Shown: piece after piece, positions 1 through 9,594 of the stretch | Position numbering within the stretch: position 1 is the stretch's first letter | How the letters are laid out: each line of letters starts with the position of its first letter | Translations under genes and position numbers: made by a program | Origin: Auanema rhodensis | Lineage: Eukaryota > Nematoda > Chromadorea > Rhabditida > Rhabditidae | NCBI GenBank assembly: GCA_964057225.1 | Contig: OZ059896.1 | Span: 19,774,501-19,838,500, forward strand | Direction: 5' to 3' | Length of the DNA stretch: 64,000 bases | The notes under the pieces: model-generated | The model's input: only the letters and a program-made list of their open reading frames with translations | Database searches by the model: none | Told to the model about the DNA's origin: nothing

Positions 1-50
1 TTGACAATGTTATTCAACGAAAAAATTAATTCTTCAGGGTGAAAATCGAG

Positions 51-293
51 GATATAAGTGTGAACTTATATCAGTTGATATCTCGGTGCATTTTTAAGCT
101 AGCGCAAATCTGATAACACAGATCGACGAAGCTTAAAAATCCGCATCGAATGCACTACACTACATTGAGAAACGCTTAATACAAAAATTAGTTATGATCG
201 TTTGAAAAATGATGCATTAGTGTATGTTGAGTTTCCATGTACACTCAACATTGCTTCCAAAAACATTTTGACAAAAATTTTTTCGAAAAATTT
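51..293. other. Inverted repeats within the monomer (first monomer as the example)
   Basis: Four dyads are visible. (1) GATATAAGT / ACTTATATC at 51-72, a perfect 9-bp stem with a 4-nt loop. (2) ATTTTTAAGCT / AGCTTAAAAAT at 90-140, an 11-bp outer stem. In most monomers its interior also pairs through GCG/CGC and ATCTG/CAGAT with a 6-nt loop, giving a long imperfect hairpin; this monomer carries cgacgaag, which breaks the GCG/CGC part. (3) ATGTTGAGT / ACTCAACAT at 224-251, a 9-bp stem with a 10-nt loop. (4) AAATTTTT / AAAAATTT at 275-293 around a TCG centre. The same dyads recur in nearly every monomer of both arrays. Cruciform formation or protein binding is inference. Confidence 0.85.
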
Positions 294-1055
294 CAAAATA
301 ATTTAGCAAAAAGTAGATGTTTTTAGATTCCTTTTTTCAAGGCAAAGACGATGGACATTGTTATTCAACGAAAAAATTAATTCTTCAGGGTGAAAATCGA
401 GGATATAAGTGTGAACTTATATCAGTTGATATCTCGGTGCATTTTTAAGCTAGCGCAAATCTGATAACACAGATCGACGCAGCTTAAAAATCCGCATCGA
501 ATGCACTATACTATATTGAGAAACGCTTAATACAAAAATTAGTTATGATCGTTTGAAAAATGATGCATTAGTGTATGTTGAGTTTCCATGTACACTCAAC
601 ATTGCTTCCAAAAACATTTTGACAAAAATTTTTTCGAAAAATTTCAAAATAATTTAGCAAAAAGTAGATGTTTTTAGATTCCTTTTTTCAAGGCAAAGAC
701 GATGGACAATGTTATTCAACGAAAAAATTAATTCTTCAGGGTGAAAATCGAGGATATAAGTGTGAACATATATCAGTTGATATCTCGGTGCATTTTTAAG
801 CTAGCGCAAATCTGATAACACAGATCGACGCAGCTTAAAAATCCGCATCGAATGCACTATACTACATTGAGAAACGCTTAATACAAAAATTAGTTATGAT
901 CGTTTGAAAAATGATGCATTAGTGTATGTTGAGTTTCCATGTACACTCAACATTGCTTCCAAAAACATTTTGACAAAAATTTTTTCGAAAAATTTCGAAA
1001 TAATTTAGCAAAAAGTAGATGTTTTTAGATTCCTTTTTTCAAGGCAAAGACAATT

Positions 1056-2810
1056 AACAATGTTATTCAACGAAAAAATTAATTCTTCAGGGTGAAAATC
1101 GAGGATATAAGTGTGAACATATATCAGTTGATATCTCGGTGCATTTTTAAGCTAGCGCAAATCTGATAACACAGATCGACGCAGCTTAAAAATCCGCATC
1201 GAATGCACTATACTACATTGAGAAACGCTTAATACAAAAATTAGTTATGATCGTTTGAAAAAGGATGCATTAGTGTATGTTGAGTTTCCATGTACACTCA
1301 ACATTGCTTCCAAAAACATTTTGACAAAAATTTTTTCGAAAAATTTCTAAATAATTTAGCAAAAAGTAGATGTTTTTAGATTCCTTTTTTTAAGGCAAAG
1401 ACGATGGACAATGTTATTCAACGAAAAAATTAATTCTTCAGGGTGAAAATCGAGGATATAAGTGTGAACTTATATCAGTTGATATCTCGGTGCATTTTTA
1501 AGCTAGCGCAAATCTGATAACACAGATCGACGCAGCTTAAAAATCCGCATCGAATGCACTATACTACATTGAGAAACGCTTAATACAAAAATTAGTTATG
1601 ATCGTTTGAAAAATGATGCATTAGTGTATGTTGAGTTTCCATGTACACTCAACATTGCTTCCAAAAACATTTTGACAAAAATTTTTTCGAAAAATTTCGA
1701 AATAATTTAGCAAAAAGTAGATGTTTTTAGATTCCTTTTTTCAAGGCAAAGACGATTGACAATGTTATTCAACGAAAAAATTAATTCTTCAGGGTGAAAA
1801 TCGAGGATATAAGTGTGAACTTATATCAGTTGATATCTCGGTGCATTTTTAAGCTAGCGCAAATCTGATAACACAGATCGACGAAGCTTAAAAATCCGCA
1901 TCGAATGCACTACACTACATTGAGAAACGCTTAATACAAAAATTAGTTATGATCGTTTGAAAAATGATGCATTAGTGTATGTTGAGTTTCCATGTACACT
2001 CAACATTGCTTCCAAAAACATTTTGACAAAAATTTTTTCGAAAAATTTCAAAATAATTTAGCAAAAAGTAGATGTTTTTAGATTCCTTTTTTCAAGGCAA
2101 AGACGATGGACATTGTTATTCAACGAAAAAATTAATTCTTCAGGGTGAAAATCGAGGATATAAGTGTGAACTTATATCAGTTGATATCTCGGTGCATTTT
2201 TAAGCTAGCGCAAATCTGATAACACAGATCGACGCAGCTTAAAAATCCGCATCGAATGCACTATACTATATTGAGAAACGCTTAATACAAAAATTAGTTA
2301 TGATCGTTTGAAAAATGATGCATTAGTGTATGTTGAGTTTCCATGTACACTCAACATTGCTTCCAAAAACATTTTGACAAAAATTTTTTCGAAAAATTTC
2401 AAAATAATTTAGCAAAAAGTAGATGTTTTTAGATTCCTTTTTTCAAGGCAAAGACGATGGACAATGTTATTCAACGAAAAAATTAATTCTTCAGGGTGAA
2501 AATCGAGGATATAAGTGTGAACATATATCAGTTGATATCTCGGTGCATTTTTAAGCTAGCGCAAATCTGATAACACAGATCGACGCAGCTTAAAAATCCG
2601 CATCGAATGCACTATACTACATTGAGAAACGCTTAATACAAAAATTAGTTATGATCGTTTGAAAAATGATGCATTAGTGTATGTTGAGTTTCCATGTACA
2701 CTCAACATTGCTTCCAAAAACATTTTGACAAAAATTTTTTCGAAAAATTTCAAAATAATTTAGCAAAAAGTAGATGTTTTTAGATTCCTTTTTTCAAGGC
2801 AAAGACGATG
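1056..2810. repeat. Left HOR segment, copy A (5 monomers)
   Basis: Five monomers share their diagnostic variants, in order, with 5970-7724, which is 4914 bp (14 monomers) downstream. The order is: ggatgc plus tttctaaat; tttcgaaat; gattgac plus cgacgaag plus cactacac; gacattg plus actatattg; catatatc. The last three monomer types also occur at 3-1055. The periodicity is mixed, with 5- and 14-monomer spacing, and reads as overlapping segmental duplications rather than one clean HOR. Confidence 0.75.
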
Positions 2811-5800
2811 GACAATGTTATTCAACGAAAAAATTAATTCTTCAGGGTGAAAATCGAGGATATAAGTGTGAACATATATCAGTTGATATCTCGGTGCATT
2901 TTTAAGCTAGCGCAAATCTGATAACACAGATCGACGCAGCTTAAAAATCCGCATCGAATGCACTATACTACATTGAGAAACGCTTAATACAAAAATTAGT
3001 TATGATCGTTTGAAAAATGATGCATTAGTGTATGTTGAGTTTCCATGTACACTCAACATTGCTTCCAAAAACATTTTGACAAAAATTTTTTCGAAAAATT
3101 TCAAAATAATTTAGCAAAAAGTAGATGTTTTTAGATTCTTTTTTTCAAGGCAAAGACGATGGACAATGTTATTCAACGAAAAAATTAATTCTTCAGGGTG
3201 AAAATCGAGGATATAAGTGTGAACATATATCAGTTGATATCTCGGTGCATTTTTAAGCTAGCGCAAATCTGATAACACAGATCGACGCAGCTTAAAAATC
3301 CGCATCGAATGCACTATACTACATTGAAAAACGCTTAATACAAAAATTAGTTATGATCGTTTGAAAAATGATGCATTAGTGTATGTTGAGTTTCCATGTA
3401 CACTCAACATTGCTTCCAAAAACATTTTGACAAAAATTTTTTCGAAAAATTTCAAAATAATTTAGCAAAAAGTAGATGTTTTTAGATTCCTTTTTTCAAG
3501 GCAAAGACGATGGACATTGTTATTCAACGAAAAAATTAATTCTTCAGGGTGAAAATCGAGGATATAAGTAAGAACATATATCAGTTGATATCTCGGTGCA
3601 TTTTTAAGCTAGCGCAAATCTGATAACACAGATCGACGCAGCTTAAAAATCCGCATCGAATGCACTATACTACATTGAGAAACGCTTAATACAAAAATTA
3701 GTTATGATCGTTTGAAAAATGATGCATTAGTGTATGTTGAGTTTCCATGTACACTCAACATTGCTTCCAAAAACATTTTGACAAAAATTTTTTCGAAAAA
3801 TTTCAAAATAATTTAGCAAAAAGTAGATGTTTTTAGATTCCTTTTTTCAAGGCAAAGACGATGGACAATGTTATTCAACGAAAAAATTAATTCTTCAGGG
3901 TGAAAATCGAGGATATAAGTGTGAACATATATCAGTTGATATCTCGGTGCATTTTTAAGCTAGCGCAAATCTGATAACACAGATCGACGCAGCTTAAAAA
4001 TCCGCATCGAATGCACTATACTACATTGAGAAACGCTTAATACAAAAATTAGTTATGATCGTTTGAAAAATGATGCATTAGTGTATGTTGAGTTTCCATG
4101 TACACTCAACATTGCTTCCAAAAACATTTTGACAAAAATTTTTTCGAAAAATTTCAAAATAATTTAGCAAAAAGTAGATGTTTTTAGATTCCTTTTTTCA
4201 AGGCAAAGACGATGGACAATGTTATTCAACGAAAAAATTAATTCTTCAGGGTGAAAATCGAGGATATAAGTGTGAACATATATCAGTTGATATCTCGGTG
4301 CATTTTTAAGCTAGCGCAAATCTGATAACACAGATCGACGCAGCTTAAAAATCCGCATCGAATGCACTATACTACATTGAGAAACGCTTAATACAAAAAT
4401 TAGTTATGATCGTTTGAAAAATGATGCATTAGTGTATGTTGAGTTTCCATGTACACTCAACATTGCTTCCAAAAACATTTTGACAAAAATTTTTTCGAAA
4501 AATTTCGAAATAATTTAGCAAAAAGTAGATGTTTTTAGATTCCTTTTTTCAAGGCAAAGACGATTGACAATGTTATTCAACGAAAAAATTAATTCTTCAG
4601 GGTGAAAATCGAGGATATAAGTGTGAACATATATCAGTTGATATCTCGGTGCATTTTTAAGCTAGCGCAATTCTGATAACACAGATCGACGCAGCTTAAA
4701 AATCCGCATCGAATGCACTATACTACATTGAGAAACGCTTAATACAAAAATTAGTTATGATCGTTTGAAAAAGGATGCATTAGTGTATGTTGAGTTTCCA
4801 TGTACACTCAACATTGCTTCCAAAAACATTTTGACAAAAATTTTTTCGAAAAATTTCTAAATAATTTAGCAAAAAGTAGATGTTTTTAGATTCCTTTTTT
4901 TAAGGCAAAGACGATGGACAATGTTATTCAACGAAAAAATTAATTCTTCAGGGTGAAAATCGAGGATATAAGTGTGAACTTATATCAGTTGATATCTCGG
5001 TGCATTTTTAAGCTAGCGCAAATCTGATAACACAGATCGACGCAGCTTAAAAATCCGCATCGAATGCACTATACTACATTGAGAAACGCTTAATACAAAA
5101 ATTAGTTATGATCGTTTGAAAAATGATGCATTAGTGTATGTTGAGTTTCCATGTACACTCAACATTGCTTCCAAAAACATTTTGACAAAAATTTTTTCGA
5201 AAAATTTCGAAATAATTTAGCAAAAAGTAGATGTTTTTAGATTCCTTTTTTCAAGGCAAAGACGATTGACAATGTTATTCAACGAAAAAATTAATTCTTC
5301 AGGGTGAAAATCGAGGATATAAGTGTGAACTTATATCAGTTGATATCTCGGTGCATTTTTAAGCTAGCGCAAATCTGATAACACAGATCGACGAAGCTTA
5401 AAAATCCGCATCGAATGCACTATACTACATTGAGAAACGCTTAATACAAAAATTAGTTATGATCGTTTGAAAAAGGATGCATTAGTGTATGTTGAGTTTC
5501 CATGTACACTCAACATTGCTTCCAAAAACATTTTGACAAAAATTTTTTCGAAAAATTTCGAAATAATTTAGCAAAAAGTAGATGTTTTTAGATTCCTTTT
5601 TTCAAGGCAAAGACGATTGACAATGTTATTCAACGAAAAAATTAATTCTTCAGGGTGAAAATCGAGGATATAAGTGTGAACATATATCAGTTGATATCTC
5701 GGTGCATTTTTAAGCTAGCGCAAATCTGATAACACAGATCGACGCAGCTTAAAAATCCGCATCAAATGCACTATACTACATTGAGAAACGCTTAATACAA

Positions 5801-5969
5801 AAATTAGTTATGATCGTTTGAAAAATGATGCATTAGTGTATGTTGAGTTTCCATGTACACTCAACATTGCTTCCAAAAACATTTTGACAAAAATTTTTTC
5901 GAAAAATTTCAAAATAATTTAGCAAAAAGTAGATGTTTTTAGATTCCATTTTTCAAGGCAAAGACGATG

Positions 5970-7724
5970 GACAATGTTATTCAACGAAAAAATTAATTCT
6001 TCAGGGTGAAAATCGAGGATATAAGTGTGAACTTGTATAAGTTGATATCTCGGTGCATTTTTAAGCTAGCGCAAATCTGATAACACAGATCGACGCAGCT
6101 TAAAAATCCGCATCGAATGCACTATACTACATTGAGAAACGCTTAATACAAAAATTAGTTATGATCGTTTGAAAAAGGATGCATTAGTGTATGTTGAGTT
6201 TCCATGTACACTCAACATTGCTTCCAAAAACATTTTGACAAAAATTTTTTCGAAAAATTTCTAAATAATTTAGCAAAAAGTAGATGTTTTTAGATTCCTT
6301 TTTTTAAGGCAAAGACGATGGACAATGTTATTCAACGAAAAAATTAATTCTTCAGGGTGAAAATCGAGGATATAAGTGTGAACTTATATCAGTTGATATC
6401 TCGGTGCATTTTTAAGCTAGCGCAAATCTGATAACACAGATCGACGCAGCTTAAAAATCCGCATCGAATGCACTATACTACATTGAGAAACGCTTAATAC
6501 AAAAATTAGTTATGATCGTTTGAAAAATGATGCATTAGTGTATGTTGAGTTTCCATGTACACTCAACATTGCTTCCAAAAACATTTTGACAAAAATTTTT
6601 TCGAAAAATTTCGAAATAATTTAGCAAAAAGTAGATGTTTTTAGATTCCTTTTTTCAAGGCAAAGACGATTGACAATGTTATTCAACGAAAAAATTAATT
6701 CTTCAGGGTGAAAATCGAGGATATAAGTGTGAACTTATATCAGTTGATATCTCGGTGCATTTTTAAGCTAGCGCAAATCTGATAACACAGATCGACGAAG
6801 CTTAAAAATCCGCATCGAATGCACTACACTACATTGAGAAACGCTTAATACAAAAATTAGTTATGATCGTTTGAAAAATGATGCATTAGTGTATGTTGAG
6901 TTTCCATGTACACTCAACATTGCTTCCAAAAACATTTTGACAAAAATTTTTTCGAAAAATTTCAAAATAATTTAGCAAAAAGTAGATGTTTTTAGATTCC
7001 TTTTTTCAAGGCAAAGACGATGGACATTGTTATTCAACGAAAAAATTAATTCTTCAGGGTGAAAATCGAGGATATAAGTGTGAACTTATATCAGTTGATA
7101 TCTCGGTGCATTTTTAAGCTAGCGCAAATCTGATAACACAGATCGACGCAGCTTAAAAATCCGCATCGAATGCACTATACTATATTGAGAAACGCTTAAT
7201 ACAGAAATTAGTTATGATCGTTTGAAAAATGATGCATTAGTGTATGTTGAGTTTCCATGTACACTCAACATTGCTTCCAAAAACATTTTGACAAAAATTT
7301 TTTCGAAAAATTTCAAAATAATTTAGCAAAAAGTAGATGTTTTTAGATTCCTTTTTTCAAGGCAAAGACGATGGACAATGTTATTCAACGAAAAAATTAA
7401 TTCTTCAGGGTGAAAATCGAGGATATAAGTGTGAACATATATCAGTTGATATCTCGGTGCATTTTTAAGCTAGCGCAAATCTGATAACACAGATCGACGC
7501 AGCTTAAAAATCCGCATCGAATGCACTATACTACATTGAGAAACGCTTAATACAAAAATTAGTTATGATCGTTTGAAAAATGATGCATTAGTGTATGTTG
7601 AGTTTCCATGTACACTCAACATTGCTTCCAAAAACATTTTGACAAAAATTTTTTCGAAAAATTTCAAAATAATTTAGCAAAAAGTAGATGTTTTTAGATT
7701 CCTTTTTTCAAGGCAAAGACGATG
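5970..7724. repeat. Left HOR segment, copy B (5 monomers)
   Basis: Partner of 1056-2810, offset by exactly 14 monomers. The first monomer also carries cttgtataag in place of cttatatcag. That variant is rare in the window and otherwise occurs only far to the right of the retrotransposon (51545, 56810 and 58213 monomers). Confidence 0.75.
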
Positions 7725-8733
7725 GACAATGTTATTCAACGAAAAAATTAATTCTTCAGGGTGAAAATCGAGGATATAAGTGTGAACATATATCAGTTGA
7801 TATCTCGGTGCATTTTTAAGCTAGCGCAAATCTGATAACACAGATCGACGCAGCTTAAAAATCCGCATCGAATGCACTATACTACATTGAGAAACGCTTA
7901 ATACAAAAATTAGTTATGATCGTTTGAAAAATGATGCATTAGTGTATGTTGAGTTTCCATGTACACTCAACATTGCTTCCAAAAACATTTTGACAAAAAT
8001 TTTTTCGAAAAATTTCAAAATAATTTAGCAAAAAGTAGATGTTTTTAGATTCCTTTTTTCAAGGCAAAGACGATGGACAATGTTATTCAACGAAAAAATT
8101 AATTCTTCAGGGTGAAAATCGAGGATATAAGTGTGAACATATATCAGTTGATATCTCGGTGCATTTTTAAGCTAGCGCAAATCTGATAACACAGATCGAC
8201 GCAGCTTAAAAATCCGCATCGAATGCACTATACTACATTGAGAAACGCTTAATACAAAAATTAGTTATGATCGTTTGAAAAATGATGCATTAGTGTATGT
8301 TGAGTTTCCATGTACACTCAACATTGCTTCCAAAAACATTTTGACAAAAATTTTTTCGAAAAATTTCTAAATAATTTAGCAAAAAGTAGATGTTTTTAGA
8401 TTCCTTTTTTCAAGGCAAAGACGATGGACAATGTTATTCAACGAAAAAATTAATTCTTCAGGGTGAAAATCGAGGATATAAGTGTGAACATATATCAGTT
8501 GATATCTCGGTGCATTTTTAAGCTAGCGCAAATCTGATAACACAGATCGACGCAGCTTAAAAATCCGCATCGAATGCACTATACTACATTGAGAAACGCT
8601 TAATACAAAAATTAGTTATGATCGTTTGAAAAATGATGCATTAGTGTATGTTGAGTTTCCATGTACACTCAACATTGCTTCCAAAAACATTTTGACAAAA
8701 ATTTTTTCGAAAAATTTCTAAATAATTTAGCAA

Positions 8734-8737
8734 AAAG
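8734..8737. repeat. Target-site duplication, left copy (AAAG)
   Basis: The satellite reads caaaaag here and is then interrupted by the 5' LTR. The right flank resumes with aaag and continues as normal satellite (tagatg). Removing the element and one AAAG restores an ordinary monomer with the caaaaagtagatg junction. A 5-bp reading (AAAGT, with the LTR starting at 8739) is formally possible. It is less likely because the T is also the first base after the polypurine tract at the 3' LTR. Confidence 0.85.
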
Positions 8738-9088
8738 TGTTAAGAAATGAGAATATTGTTAAATAGGTTGATTATAGAATATTATGAATGATATTTATAA
8801 CAACAAAATATCATTGAAAATAACATTTAGAAACGATTGGATTCAATTACGATGAAAGAAAAAGAAGATAAAATTAGTCTTCAAAAGAATGCTCCCTTGA
8901 CAACGAAACTACCGTAATCATCTTTTGCAACCAAATTCATAATTTTGGCCTAAAAATTGTATTGTTGTTTTTTCGAAATAAATTAAAGGCAGTTTGGGAT
9001 TCTGTTTTTATTTTTTTGTTTGATTATTTCTATTTTTTAATAATAAATCGTTTGCTTATTTGATCTTTTTGTTTCCTCTAATATAACT
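8738..9088 (+). repeat. 5' long terminal repeat (351 bp)
   Basis: Begins TGTTAAG and ends ATAACT. It reads as identical to 16050-16400. The ends resemble the GTTA...TAAC ends of gypsy-group LTRs rather than the TG...CA of retroviruses. By family it should hold U3 promoter, R and U5. A TATA-like tatttataa lies at 8792-8800, and AATAAA hexamers lie at 8977-8982 and 9042-9047. These are single motif matches in AT-rich DNA, so the U3/R/U5 limits cannot be fixed. Its length equals the satellite monomer length, but the sequences are not similar. Confidence 0.96.
8792..8800 (+). promoter_or_regulatory. Possible TATA-like element in the 5' LTR
   Basis: tatttataa lies about 55 bp into the LTR, where a U3 promoter could be. 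The match is weak because the LTR is very AT-rich. There is no experimental or positional support beyond this. Confidence 0.2.
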
Positions 9089-9106
9089 TGGGGGCCGAAC
9101 TGGTTG
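9089..9106 (+). promoter_or_regulatory. Primer-binding site for minus-strand synthesis
   Basis: TGGGGGCCGAACTGG follows the last LTR base directly, with no spacer, as in gypsy-type elements. TGG pairs with the CCA end of a tRNA. The first seven bases, TGGGGGC, match the start of the known tRNA-Pro-type primer-binding site; the following bases match less well. The site is well supported by position, but the tRNA identity is a guess. Confidence 0.7.
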
Positions 9107-9225
9107 TTCAGTTTTTTTTTCGTATTAGTCTGGGTTAAGCGAATAGCTTATACAACCCTTAATCAAATAGATTCTGGTGGTTTAGTCACTGCTACCCAAA
9201 TCGGGTTCTGTTTATAGTTTGCCAA

Positions 9226-9250
9226 TTTTATTTAGTCTAACTAAATAAGA
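9226..9250 (+). other. Leader hairpin 1
   Basis: TATTTAGT at 9229-9236 and ACTAAATA at 9240-9247 form a perfect 8-bp stem with a 3-nt loop. It extends outward by three more pairs, one of them G-U. Its place in the leader fits an RNA packaging or dimerisation structure, but the function is unproven. Confidence 0.45.
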
Positions 9251-9372
9251 AAGGAAAATTATAGATTGTTATTGGTTTCAATAGCTCATCAAAGTTTTGT
9301 ACTGTGGTTACGCATTGTATCCGAGTATATTTACGAGTTATTGGAATTAATAAGATCTGGTGCTAGTGTTTA

Positions 9373-9402
9373 GGTAGAAAAAATTTTTCGGAATTTTCTA
9401 CC
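9373..9402 (+). other. Leader hairpin 2
   Basis: GGTAGAAAA at 9373-9381 pairs perfectly with TTTTCTACC at 9394-9402. Two more A-T pairs form inside after a 2-nt bulge, closing on a short TTTCGG loop. It is the strongest RNA-fold candidate in the leader. The role (packaging, dimerisation or translation control) is inference. Confidence 0.5.
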
Positions 9403-9594
9403 AAAGACATCTCATCATTGTAAACAGAACTTGAGTAGTAGTAAGATTACTGAACACAGATCTATTAGATTGATACAATTTGCTTATCAGATTGTTCTGA
9501 TTATTAATTCTAAATACTAGAATTTGATCAAAAAATTCCTGCATTAGCAAAATTATTTTGTTTGTAGAGATTCGTATAGCAGTGCCTATTCGAG

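Larger units (their letters stand above)
1..8737. repeat. 351-bp satellite array, left part (about 24.9 monomers)
   Basis: Head-to-tail copies of a 351-bp AT-rich monomer. Taking the G of the gacaatg/gacattg motif as the start, monomers begin at 3, 354, 705, 1056 and so on to 8427, which is exactly 24 x 351, so there is no net length change. Monomers differ by a few substitutions. Common variants here are catatatc in place of cttatatc, cgacgaag in place of cgacgcag, and ggatgc in place of tgatgc. There are no long open frames or degenerate copies. The array is cut by the window edge at the left and by the retrotransposon at 8738. It is probably centromeric or pericentromeric satellite; that role is inferred from structure only. 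Confidence 0.97.
9089..9594 (+). other. Retrotransposon 5' leader, no ATG
   Basis: The 506 nt between the 5' LTR and the Gag-Pol start hold the primer-binding site, two clear hairpins (9226-9250 and 9373-9402), an oligo-T run near 9111-9120, and no coding sequence. I found no ATG on the + strand from 8892, inside the LTR, up to the start codon at 9595. This would let scanning ribosomes reach Gag-Pol as the first AUG. Packaging and dimerisation signals would be expected here by family, but none can be named from sequence. Confidence 0.8.

Noticed and set aside
1-350. CENP-B box or telomere-like repeat in the monomer
   Set aside because: No CGGG-containing box-like match and no short G-rich telomeric repeat is seen in the consensus or variants I read.
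1-351. Monomer as an ancient dimer of about 175 bp
   Set aside because: Reading the two halves against each other showed no alignment beyond AT-rich words. The dinucleosome-like length remains only a remark.
1-8737. Protein encoded by the satellite monomer
   Set aside because: No frame of useful length crosses the monomers; stops occur in all frames and substitutions show no codon pattern.
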